This document shows positions 14,661 to 22,976 of a stretch of DNA of 22,976 nt, piece after piece. The number at the start of each line of letters is the position of its first letter. The stretch's first letter is position 1. A program made the translations under genes and the position numbers. The stretch is from Betaproteobacteria bacterium (lineage in GTDB: Bacteria > Pseudomonadota > Gammaproteobacteria > Burkholderiales > SG8-39), in NCBI GenBank assembly GCA_005884335.1, contig VBCJ01000297.1, forward strand, positions 1 to 22,976, written 5' to 3'. The notes under the pieces are model-generated. The model saw nothing but the letters and a program-made list of their open reading frames with translations, made no database searches and was not told where the DNA came from.

Positions 14661-15628
14661 CAATCGACTTTCACTCGAGCCGATTCGATCACCCTCTTCC
14701 AGCGTTCCTCGTCCCGTTTCATGAACGCCGCCATCTCCACGGGCGTGCCACCGATCGGTTCCGCGGAGAGATTTGCGAGCCGCTCGCGCACGTCGGGCAT
14801 GCGGATCACCTCGATGACAGCTGCGGAAAGCTTCTCCACAATCGGAATCGGGGTCTTCGGCGGCGCGACGATCCCAAACCACGCGACGGAGCTGAAACCG
14901 GAGAGGATCTCCGACATCGCCGGCGCCTCGGGGAGCGAGGCGACACGCTTTTCGCTGCAAGTAGCGAGAGCCCTGAGCCTGCCGCTTTTCACGTGCCGCA
15001 GCGTCACGCCGAGGTTGTCGAACATGAGGTCGATCTCGCCGGCGAGCAGAGCGGCCATCGCCGGCGCCGACCCCTTGTAGGGGATGTGCGCGATCTGCAA
15101 TCCCCCGGCCGCAGATTTGAACAACTCCGCGGTCAGATGAGAGGTCGTGCCGTTGCCCTGCGAGCCGTAGTTGAGCTTCCCCGGGTTCGCTGCTGCGTAG
15201 GCGATCAGCTCCTCAACTGTCTTCGCCGGCACACTGGGGGTAACGAGAAGGACGTTGGGGATCGCGGCCATCATGCTTACCGGCACGAACTGCGACGGGT
15301 CGTACGCGAGCTTGCTGAACAGGTTCTGATTGACCACGAGCGGCCCGGGAGCGGTGGCGAACAGGGTATAGCCGTCGGGCTCGGCCTTGTAGACGAACTC
15401 GGCGCCGATGTTGCCGCTCGCGCCCGGGCGATTTTCGACCAGTACCGGTTGCCCCCACTTGGCCCCGAGCTTCTCGGCGAAGATGCGGGGCAGCAGATCG
15501 GCGCTGCCTCCCGCGGGATACGGCACGACGATCCTGATCGGCCTCGCCGGGTAGGCCTGCGCGTGCGCGGATGGAGCGAGTGCGAACCCGAAAGTGAATG
15601 CGGCGGTAAGCAAGAATCGGCGAATCAC
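14660..15628 (-). CDS. Bug/TctC-family periplasmic substrate-binding protein, TphC-like
   Basis: A 322-residue tripartite tricarboxylate transporter-type binding protein, the first gene of the minus-strand operon. The signal peptide runs from the GTG start through a hydrophobic core to a probable cleavage after AHA (about residue 22). The mature protein starts YPARPIRIVVPYPAGG and contains VENRPGASGNIGAEFVYK and HIPYKGSAPAMAALLAGEI, the standard ligand-binding blocks. I chose the GTG at 15628 because GAGGAG lies 5 bases upstream; an open extension to 15682 would cross the divergent promoter region. In tph loci a homologue, TphC, captures terephthalate and needs chromosomal TctA/TctB elsewhere. 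The same arrangement is inferred here, with an aromatic carboxylate as the likely ligand. Confidence 0.93.
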   Translation of the reverse strand: MIRRFLLTAAFTFGFALAPSAHAQAYPARPIRIVVPYPAGGSADLLPRIFAEKLGAKWGQPVLVENRPGASGNIGAEFVYKAEPDGYTLFATAPGPLVVNQNLFSKLAYDPSQFVPVSMMAAIPNVLLVTPSVPAKTVEELIAYAAANPGKLNYGSQGNGTTSHLTAELFKSAAGGLQIAHIPYKGSAPAMAALLAGEIDLMFDNLGVTLRHVKSGRLRALATCSEKRVASLPEAPAMSEILSGFSSVAWFGIVAPPKTPIPIVEKLSAAVIEVIRMPDVRERLANLSAEPIGGTPVEMAAFMKRDEERWKRVIESARVKVD

Positions 15629-15651
15629 GTCTACTCCTCGGTCTCTGCGAC

Positions 15652-15670
15652 ATTTTACCGGTGATAAAAT
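15652..15670. promoter_or_regulatory. 19-bp palindrome between the divergent operons
   Basis: ATTTTA (15652-15657) and TAAAAT (15665-15670) are exact inverted repeats around CCGGTGA. Each arm reads TAAAAT toward one operon, a 5 of 6 match to a -10 hexamer, so it may combine two back-to-back -10 elements with an operator. No good -35 is visible, which fits activator-dependent transcription. It would leave leaders of about 17 and 32 bases. Confidence 0.5.
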
Positions 15671-15708
15671 CGGTCGGAGCACTTTCTCCGGAACGGAGCC
15701 CGAAATCC

Positions 15709-16944
15709 ATGTCCGCAGCTCCAGAATCCCGTGCCTGGCCCGCCGAGGGCATCACGCGCGTTCCCTACTGGGTGTACCAGGACGAGGATATCTATGCGCG
15801 CGAGCAGGAACGCATCTATCGCGGCGCGACCTGGAATTTTCTCGGGCTCGAGGCGGAGTTGCCGGATCCGGGCGATTTCAAGACCACGTTCGTCGGCGAG
15901 ATGCCGGTAGTGGTGTCGCGCGATCTGCAAGGCGCCCTGCGCTGTTTCGAGAACCGTTGCGCGCACCGCGGCGCGCTCCTGTGCCTGAAAGGCCGCGGCA
16001 ACACGAAAGAGATTACCTGCATTTACCACAACTGGACCTACGACCTGGAGGGCAACCTCACCGGAGTCGCGTTCCGGCGCGGCGTGAGGGGGCTGGGCGG
16101 AATGCCCGAGGACGCAAGGCCGGAGAGCGAGGCGCCGAGGAAGCTGCGGGTAGCGACCTTCTGCGGCCTGATGTTCGCGACCCTTTCGGAGGCGACGCCG
16201 TCGATCGAGCAGTACATCGGTCCCGAAGTGGCCGCGAAAATCAGGCGCGTGATGAAGGAGCCGGTGAAACTGCTCGGCGGCTACAGCCAGGCGCTGCCCA
16301 GCAACTGGAAACTGTATTTCGAAAACGTAAAGGATACGTATCACGCGAGCCTGCTGCATCTGTTCTTCTCGACTTTCCGTCTCAACCGTCTCGAGCAGAA
16401 AGGCGGCGTGATCGTCGGCGGCGAGGGGGGCAGCCACGTCAGTTTCACGATGATGAAGACCGACCTCGCCGGGGACGAGTACGAGCGCGCCGGCATGCGC
16501 TCGGTCTCGGGCGGCTACCGGCTGGAGGCGCCGCAAATGCTCGAATCGGTGGACGAATTCGGCGATGGAGTGACTCTGCAGATCCTGACCGTGTTCCCGG
16601 GTTTCGTGCTCCAGCAGATCATGAACTGCCTTGCCGTGCGCCAGGTGCTGCCGAAGGGCGTGGCCGGCACCGAGCTGGTGTGGACCGCGTTCGGCTACGT
16701 GAGCGACGACGAGAGAATGGCGGAGCTGCGCCTGAAGCAGTCGAACCTCGTCGGTCCCGCGGGATACATCTCGCTTGAGGACGGTGCGGCGACCGGGTTC
16801 GTGCAGCGCGGCGTGGCGGGGGCGTCGGCGCGCGCGTCGGTGGTGGAAATGGGCGGGCGCGGCGTCGAGTCGAATGAATCCCGCGTCACCGAGACCTCGG
16901 TGCGCGGGCTATGGCAGCAGTACCGCAGGCACATGGGCTTGTAA
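15709..16944 (+). CDS. Aromatic ring-hydroxylating dioxygenase alpha subunit, TphA2-like
   Basis: The 411-residue catalytic subunit of a Rieske non-haem iron oxygenase. The Rieske [2Fe-2S] ligands are C84, H86, C104 and H107 (CAHRG and CIYHNW). The mononuclear iron ligands are H212 and H217 in ENVKDTYHASLLH, with bridging D209, and probably D358 in ISLEDGA. From memory its length and most conserved blocks match terephthalate dioxygenase TphA2. Two arginines reported to bind substrate carboxylates there (Arg309, Arg390) appear conserved here as R311 (AVRQVLP) and R392 (ESRVTETS). This suggests an aromatic dicarboxylate substrate. The ATG at 15709 has GGAG about 10 bases upstream; the frame is open to 15661 but that part overlaps the palindrome. 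The beta-subunit gene follows 4 bases after the stop. No reductase gene is in the window. Confidence 0.93.
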   Translation: MSAAPESRAWPAEGITRVPYWVYQDEDIYAREQERIYRGATWNFLGLEAELPDPGDFKTTFVGEMPVVVSRDLQGALRCFENRCAHRGALLCLKGRGNTKEITCIYHNWTYDLEGNLTGVAFRRGVRGLGGMPEDARPESEAPRKLRVATFCGLMFATLSEATPSIEQYIGPEVAAKIRRVMKEPVKLLGGYSQALPSNWKLYFENVKDTYHASLLHLFFSTFRLNRLEQKGGVIVGGEGGSHVSFTMMKTDLAGDEYERAGMRSVSGGYRLEAPQMLESVDEFGDGVTLQILTVFPGFVLQQIMNCLAVRQVLPKGVAGTELVWTAFGYVSDDERMAELRLKQSNLVGPAGYISLEDGAATGFVQRGVAGASARASVVEMGGRGVESNESRVTETSVRGLWQQYRRHMGL

Positions 16945-16948
16945 GGCC

Positions 16949-17425
16949 GTGGACGTTGAGCTTCAACTCACCGTCGAGAACCTCCTCTCCCGCTACGTTC
17001 ACGCGATCGACGACGACCGTCTGCAAGACTGGCCGGGGTTCTTCACAGAGAAGGGCCGCTACCGCATCACCACCGCGGAGAACTACGAGCGCGGTCTGCC
17101 GCTGTCCATCATCTACGCCGACTCGCGTGCGATGCTGCACGACCGCGTCTCGGCGCTGCGGCACGCCAATATCTACGAGGCGCAGCGCTACCGGCATATC
17201 GTGTCTTCCACGCTCGTCGAGCGGATAGACGCGCACAGCGCGCGCGCGACCTCGAACTTCCAGGTCGTGCGCATCATGCACACGGGGGAGTCGATGCTGT
17301 TCGCGAGCGGCCGCTACCTCGACCGCATCCGCATGAACGGCGACGGCGGCGAGCCGCAGTTCGAGGAAAGAGTCGTGATCCTCGACAGCCGCAGCGTGGA
17401 TACGCTGCTTGCAATCCCGCTCTAA
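16949..17425 (+). CDS. Aromatic ring-hydroxylating dioxygenase beta subunit, TphA3-like
   Basis: The small subunit (158 residues) of the Rieske oxygenase, with the SnoaL/NTF2-like cone fold. It has no catalytic residues but holds the alpha subunits together in an (alpha-beta)3 assembly. Family-typical blocks are visible: DDDRLQDWPGFFTEKGRYRI (about 22-41), LHDRVSALRHANIYE (about 64-78), the RYRHIVSS strand (about 81-88), and the closing VVRIMHTGESMLFASGRYLD with a VDTLLAIPL tail. From memory the HTGE-FASGxYLD block is close to TphA3. I chose the GTG at 16949 with AAGG a few bases before it; it starts 4 bases after the alpha stop, so the two are translationally linked. It converges on parA across 12 bases. 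Confidence 0.9.
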   Translation: MDVELQLTVENLLSRYVHAIDDDRLQDWPGFFTEKGRYRITTAENYERGLPLSIIYADSRAMLHDRVSALRHANIYEAQRYRHIVSSTLVERIDAHSARATSNFQVVRIMHTGESMLFASGRYLDRIRMNGDGGEPQFEERVVILDSRSVDTLLAIPL

Positions 17426-17437
17426 CGGGCTGTGACT

Positions 17438-18190
17438 TCAGGGCCTGGAGCCGATCGACGAGAGGCCCGGGTTCCATTCCATCCGGCGCCTGAGGGTGAG
17501 ATCGATGACCTTTCCGTCCCCGGACGCCATTGGATCCCGCCGCCTGCCCACCCATTCGACGATCGGCATGAATTCCGCGCATTCCGCGGCTGCCGCGGAA
17601 GGGGCCATTTCGAAAATCCCGATTCCCGCCTCCGCTGCTTTCACGTACACGTCCGAATCGCTAATCCGCGTCAGGAAAGGCAAGCCGAGCGAATTGAGAA
17701 ACCGCTCGAGCGGTTGATACACCGGCATCGAGCTGCGCACCCGGTTCGCCAGCACGGCCAGCTGAATATTGCGCGTGCGGATCCTGCCCACGAGGAGGAG
17801 GTCCCTGACGAAATTGGCCGTCGCGTGAATGTCGATCGCCGAGGGCGCCACCGGAATGAGGATGCCGTCGGCCTTGCTGAGCATTTCCTGCAGGAGCAGA
17901 CCCGAGGTGCCGGCCGGCGCATCGATCAGGAGCTGCTGCGTGTCGGCAGGCACGTGCATCTCGACGCTGCGGATGCGGCCGCCCTTCTGAGGCGCGGCAT
18001 TGGCCCCGTAAATTCTCGCCCCGGGCTGGTTACGGACACGCAGCCAATGCAGGCTCGACCCCTGCGGGTCGTAGTCCATGACGGTTGTCGGGATGTCCTG
18101 GCTTGCAAAGTAACTGGCCAGGTTGGTCGCAATGGTGGTCTTTCCGGACCCGCCTTTGGAATTGATCACCAGCGTGGTGTTCATTCTCAT
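17438..18190 (-). CDS. Orphan ParA/MinD-family P-loop ATPase
   Basis: A 250-residue deviant Walker ATPase. The P-loop with signature lysine is SKGGSGKTTIATN (11-23), the A' motif is VMDYDPQGSS (37-46) and the Walker B-like strand is LLIDAPAGTSG (about 88-98). Such proteins position plasmids, chromosomes, chemoreceptors or other cargo by ATP-driven dimerisation and non-specific DNA binding. No parB, minE or cargo gene is next to it, and no parS-like site was noticed, so the partner is unknown. It does not look like chromosomal Soj, whose gene normally sits beside parB. Two ATG codons, 18190 and 18184, are both plausible; GAAGG lies upstream of both. A 21-base inverted repeat lies about 44 bases upstream. 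Confidence 0.9.
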   Translation of the reverse strand: MRMNTTLVINSKGGSGKTTIATNLASYFASQDIPTTVMDYDPQGSSLHWLRVRNQPGARIYGANAAPQKGGRIRSVEMHVPADTQQLLIDAPAGTSGLLLQEMLSKADGILIPVAPSAIDIHATANFVRDLLLVGRIRTRNIQLAVLANRVRSSMPVYQPLERFLNSLGLPFLTRISDSDVYVKAAEAGIGIFEMAPSAAAAECAEFMPIVEWVGRRRDPMASGDGKVIDLTLRRRMEWNPGLSSIGSRP

Positions 18191-18233
18191 GACCTTCGCC
18201 CCCTTCCCCGACACAGCAACGGGGAGACCGTAA

Positions 18234-18254
18234 GACTATGCCAAAGTCATAGTC
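18234..18254. promoter_or_regulatory. 21-base inverted repeat upstream of parA
   Basis: GACTATG (18234-18240) and CATAGTC (18248-18254) are perfect inverted repeats separated by 7 bases. It lies in the 229-base gap between divergent parA and the wall-hydrolase gene, closer to parA, where an autoregulatory operator would be expected. Confidence 0.45.
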
Positions 18255-18322
18255 CCGCTTATTAACTAATTCACAGGGGAGACGCGAAATCCTTCCCCCG
18301 GCGGGATCGCGGGCTTGCAACC

Positions 18323-18351
18323 TTGACAAGGCGGTGCACTCTTACGACCAT
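18323..18351 (+). promoter_or_regulatory. Candidate promoter for the wall-hydrolase gene
   Basis: A perfect TTGACA (18323-18328) with GACCAT (18346-18351) 17 bases downstream; only the -35 is convincing. The leader would be about 60 bases. Confidence 0.3.
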
Positions 18352-18419
18352 TCGCCCGTTAACCGGGGTGGCGGCGACCTTCTTGACGCGACCCGGTTCG
18401 GCCGGTCGGCCCCGACGAC

Positions 18420-19001
18420 ATGTTCTCGAGACTTTTTTACGCGGACCTTGCTTCCCGCCTCAGGTGGGCGGTGTCGCGCAGGTGGTATCACTTGCGCGTG
18501 TCTTGGCACGCCTGGGACAAGGAGCCCTGGGTATTTGCCCTGGTTCTCGGCCTGATCGCCACGATCTTCGTTTTTGCGCTCCGCGCGGCTTACGAGCATC
18601 AAGACCACCGGCGGAGTCTGGCCTGCCTTGCGCGGAACGTGTATTTCGAGGCGCGGGGCGAGCCTGTGGCCGGTCAATACGCGGTCGCTGAGGTCACCAT
18701 GAATCGCAAGGCCTCGGGCCGCTACTCCGGTACGGTCTGCGGCGTGGTCTATCAGAAAAACTGGGATCCGCTCCGAAAGCGCTATGTGGGCGCTTTTTCA
18801 TGGACGGAGTTCGATACACTTCCGACCCCGGCGGGCGAGGACTGGCTGCGCGCGTGGGAAGTGGCTGAAGCGGTCTACTATGAGCGGGAAGCGCCGGTGC
18901 TGGAGGGCGCGATGTTCTTTCATGCGACCTACATCAAGCCCGACTGGGCGAGAGGCAAGCGGCCGCTTGCCCGGATCGGCGGGCACGTCTTTTACAAGTA
19001 G
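18420..19001 (+). CDS. Membrane-anchored cell wall hydrolase, SleB (Hydrolase_2) family
   Basis: A 193-residue protein with a basic N-terminus (1-36), a single membrane helix (about 37-56, WVFALVLGLIATIFVFAL) and a periplasmic SleB-type domain. The domain begins LACLARNVYFEARGEP (68-82), with E77 the probable catalytic glutamate, and continues with QYAVAEVTMNRKASGRY and VCGVVYQKNWDP. The closing AMFFHATYIKPDWA and GGHVFYK blocks are also typical. In spore formers SleB is a lytic transglycosylase; in proteobacteria related proteins cut or remodel peptidoglycan during growth, and many are uncharacterised. The short anchor suggests action close to the inner membrane. The ATG at 18420 lacks a clear ribosome binding site. 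Confidence 0.88.
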   Translation: MFSRLFYADLASRLRWAVSRRWYHLRVSWHAWDKEPWVFALVLGLIATIFVFALRAAYEHQDHRRSLACLARNVYFEARGEPVAGQYAVAEVTMNRKASGRYSGTVCGVVYQKNWDPLRKRYVGAFSWTEFDTLPTPAGEDWLRAWEVAEAVYYEREAPVLEGAMFFHATYIKPDWARGKRPLARIGGHVFYK

Positions 19002-19057
19002 CACAGCACGCTGGTCGGGCGACGGTAGGGGCTTTGAATCTTCCGAGGGTCACGGGA

Positions 19058-19085
19058 TTGTTCTTCTCCTGCGGAGCCCCCATTT
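19058..19085 (+). promoter_or_regulatory. Candidate sigma-32 (heat-shock) promoter for hsp20-lon
   Basis: CCCCATTT at 19078-19085 matches the sigma-32 -10 consensus (CCCCATNT) at every fixed base. TTGTTC at 19058-19063, 14 bases upstream, is a partial match to the CTTGAAA -35. The position, about 50 bases before the Hsp20 ATG, and the products controlled both fit. Confidence 0.5.
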
Positions 19086-19144
19086 GATAGGGGTCAGGCT
19101 GCCCCGGGGGGTATCTCCCGGCAAGCCGTGTCCAAGGGATTTGC

Positions 19145-19546
19145 ATGACATATCGCGATCCACGGTTGTGGGTGTGGGCCGAAGCGCTGGAGCTGCTCCG
19201 AGGAGCGGAGAAGCTGCAGCGCCGGTTTTTCCAGCTCGACGCGGCTGAAGCGCCGTGCTGGGAGCCTTCCGTCGACCTCTACGAGACGGGTGACCAACTC
19301 ACGCTCTGCGTCGCGCTTCCCGGCGTCGCAGCGGATGAACTGGAGGTCTCCCTCGAATCCGGGACCGTCGTTGTGCGCGGCGAGCGCGCGTTCCCGGCAG
19401 ACTATCAGCCGGCGGCCATTTACCGCCTGGAAATCCCCTACGGCCGCTTCGAGCGCCGCATCACGCTGCCCGCCGGCCAATACGAGCTCGTCGATCGGCG
19501 CCTGGAGAACGGGTGTTTGACGCTCGGCATGCGCAGACTGGGGTGA
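19145..19546 (+). CDS. Small heat-shock protein, Hsp20/alpha-crystallin family
   Basis: A 133-residue ATP-independent chaperone that binds unfolding proteins. The N-terminal arm (1-38) is Trp/Leu-rich. The alpha-crystallin domain runs from about 39 to 130: PSVDLYETGDQLTLCVALPG (40-59), VSLESGTVVVRGER and the closing NGCLTLGM, a variant of the canonical G-x-L strand. The protein ends four residues later and so lacks the C-terminal I-x-I motif that most small heat-shock proteins use for oligomer assembly; small or unusual oligomers are likely. AAGGGA lies 5 bases upstream of the ATG. The stop is 6 bases before lon, with the lon ribosome binding site overlapping it. Confidence 0.92.
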   Translation: MTYRDPRLWVWAEALELLRGAEKLQRRFFQLDAAEAPCWEPSVDLYETGDQLTLCVALPGVAADELEVSLESGTVVVRGERAFPADYQPAAIYRLEIPYGRFERRITLPAGQYELVDRRLENGCLTLGMRRLG

Positions 19547-19552
19547 AACGAC

Positions 19553-21994
<2,442 letters not shown>

Positions 21995-22498
21995 CTAGGC
22001 ACCCGTCTCCATCCCCGGCAGCCACAGCAAGTCGGTCACGCCGGGATCGACGCCCGCCTGCATGAGAAGCGTCGTCACCTGCCCGCGATGGTGCGTCTGG
22101 TGGTTGAAGAAGTGCTGCACCGCGAACCATAGGGGAAAACTCCTCTCGCGGTTGCCCACCATGCTGCGGAACTTGAGGGGCAGGGCGAGGCGCCCTTCGT
22201 CCAGGGTCTCGACCCATTCGAGGATCTCGGCATCGGTCTTCGCGCGTTCGCGGCGCAGCTCGGCGAAGTCCGCGTAGAGCTCGTCGGCAAGCGTGCTCAC
22301 CCGGAACTCGCGCGAGAGAAATCGCGAGAGCCACAGGCGGTCGCCGAGCAGCAGGTGATTGAGCGTGCCGTGGATCGAGCGGAAGAACGCGCCGCGGTCC
22401 GCCTTGCGCTCCGCATCCGGCAGCTTTTCGCAGCGCTCGTAGACGCGCTCGTTCATCCAGCGGTTGTAGCGGGCCATGGTCCGGAAGCCGGACAGCAC
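21995..22498 (-). CDS. DinB/YfiT-family metal-binding protein
   Basis: A 167-residue four-helix-bundle protein of the DinB superfamily. The metal site is complete: H48 in GTLNHLLLGD, and H133 and H137 in FNHQTHHRGQ. Relatives include damage-induced proteins of Bacillus and thiol transferases that use mycothiol, bacillithiol or glutathione; which cofactor applies here is unknown. The start is a GTG at 22498 preceded by AAGGAG with 6 bases of spacing; an open extension to 22594 has no family-like sequence. Its stop codon begins on the base right after the lon stop, so the two genes converge with no spacer at all. Confidence 0.88.
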   Translation of the reverse strand: MLSGFRTMARYNRWMNERVYERCEKLPDAERKADRGAFFRSIHGTLNHLLLGDRLWLSRFLSREFRVSTLADELYADFAELRRERAKTDAEILEWVETLDEGRLALPLKFRSMVGNRERSFPLWFAVQHFFNHQTHHRGQVTTLLMQAGVDPGVTDLLWLPGMETGA

Positions 22499-22822
22499 AG
22501 GGTTCTCCTTGCGAAGCGCAATAGGCGTCGGAATCGCTGCCGCCAGTTTTGCACAATCACGGCGATCCGTCGGGCGTGACGGCGTCCGAGACATTGCCGA
22601 AGGTCCGACTGGTTTTCCGCTCGATCGACATTCGAGGCCGGAGAAAACGCGACGCCTCCGGGCTAGTCACCCGGTCCAGGCGTGTATCTCATTGAATGTC
22701 AAAACCTTTTCATTGTTTGCCCGGTTCATGCGTTAGACGGAGTCAAGCGGCACTACGCGAGCGAAGCGTAGCGCGATAAGCCGACAGTTTTGATGAACCG
22801 ACAACATATAGGAGATTCGATC
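22499..22822. other. Intergenic region upstream of DinB-family and exported-protein genes
   Basis: This is the only stretch above 300 bases without a gene. The left half (to about 22680) is GC-rich and would hold the dinB-like promoter, but I see no clear hexamers. The right half is AT-richer and holds the nested inverted repeats at 22722-22800. I find no tRNA or convincing small open reading frame. Confidence 0.6.
22722..22800. repeat. Nested inverted repeats upstream of the last gene
   Basis: The outer arms CGGTTCAT (22722-22729) and ATGAACCG (22793-22800) are perfect 8-bp inverted repeats. Inside them are CGGC/GCCG (22748-22751, 22780-22783) and a hairpin with arms CTACGC (22753-22758) and GCGTAG (22766-22771). 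Together they could fold as one structured RNA leader or a DNA element ending 22 bases before the ATG. Confidence 0.5.
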
Positions 22823-22976
22823 ATGCGTGCAGCGATTGTTCTGGCGGGTACCTTGCTGTTTTTTTCCTCGGCTCTTTTCGCCGATTCGACGGGCGGGGCG
22901 GCATCGAAGCCCATCCTCGTGGCCGTGGCCAATGTTTCCTCAAGCCAAGCGGCGGGAACCGTCGAAATGAAGGCGG
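22823..22976 (+). CDS. N-terminus of an exported protein of unknown function (runs off the window)
   Basis: Only the first 51 codons are present. They encode a signal peptide: basic start MRAA, hydrophobic core IVLAGTLLFFSSALF and probable cleavage after LFA at about residue 20. The mature part starts DSTGGAASKPILVAVANVSS, which suggests a beta-rich secreted or periplasmic protein. The ribosome binding site (ATAGGAG) is good. The frame stays open to the last base. I cannot name the family from this fragment. Confidence 0.7.
   Translation, partial: MRAAIVLAGTLLFFSSALFADSTGGAASKPILVAVANVSSSQAAGTVEMKA

Noticed and set aside
22731..22738. GTTAGAC core resembling an integron attC site
   Set aside because: No matching RYYYAAC core was found at a suitable distance, and there is no integrase or cassette pattern nearby.

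Overview
The window is GC-rich, densely packed bacterial DNA. I infer a betaproteobacterium, most likely Burkholderiales-like, from three things: two orphan Bug/TctC-type periplasmic binding proteins without TctA/TctB partners, aromatic-acid oxygenase genes that resemble the terephthalate (tph) genes of Comamonas, and the overall codon use. No rRNA, tRNA, CRISPR array, transposase or integrase is visible, and no gene for a dedicated transcription regulator is present.

Layout from left to right. A truncated unknown gene (to 412) is followed by a SagB-type double nitroreductase (minus strand). Divergent from it are a DUF5519 protein and a Bug-type binding protein. Converging on these is a minus-strand pair: a zinc alcohol dehydrogenase followed by an MFS exporter. 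A tandem pair of class II aldolases diverges from the dehydrogenase. Next come a minus-strand pair (shikimate/quinate dehydrogenase, then an exported beta-propeller protein) and a plus-strand series (a small unknown protein, an NMT1-like binding protein without a signal peptide, and a DUF1080 lipoprotein). The centrepiece is 12068-17425. A tightly coupled minus-strand operon (Bug-type binding protein, PdxA-family dehydrogenase, PanB-fold protein, alpha/beta-hydrolase-fold protein) diverges from the alpha and beta subunits of a Rieske dioxygenase. The rest is general cell biology: an orphan ParA ATPase, a membrane-anchored SleB-type wall hydrolase, an hsp20-lon pair behind a heat-shock-like promoter, a DinB-family protein, and the start of an exported protein running off the right edge.

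How the genes may work together. In the central cluster the binding protein would capture an aromatic dicarboxylate, the oxygenase would dihydroxylate it, and the PdxA-like enzyme would oxidise and decarboxylate the cis-dihydrodiol, as TphC, TphA2A3 and TphB do in terephthalate breakdown. The electron-transfer reductase and regulator of tph loci are absent. Two unexpected members are translationally linked instead: a PanB-like protein lacking two catalytic acids and an alpha/beta-hydrolase with a Cys nucleophile and no obvious catalytic His. This combination is the best candidate for an undescribed pathway in the window. The hsp20-lon pair forms a small protein quality-control operon.
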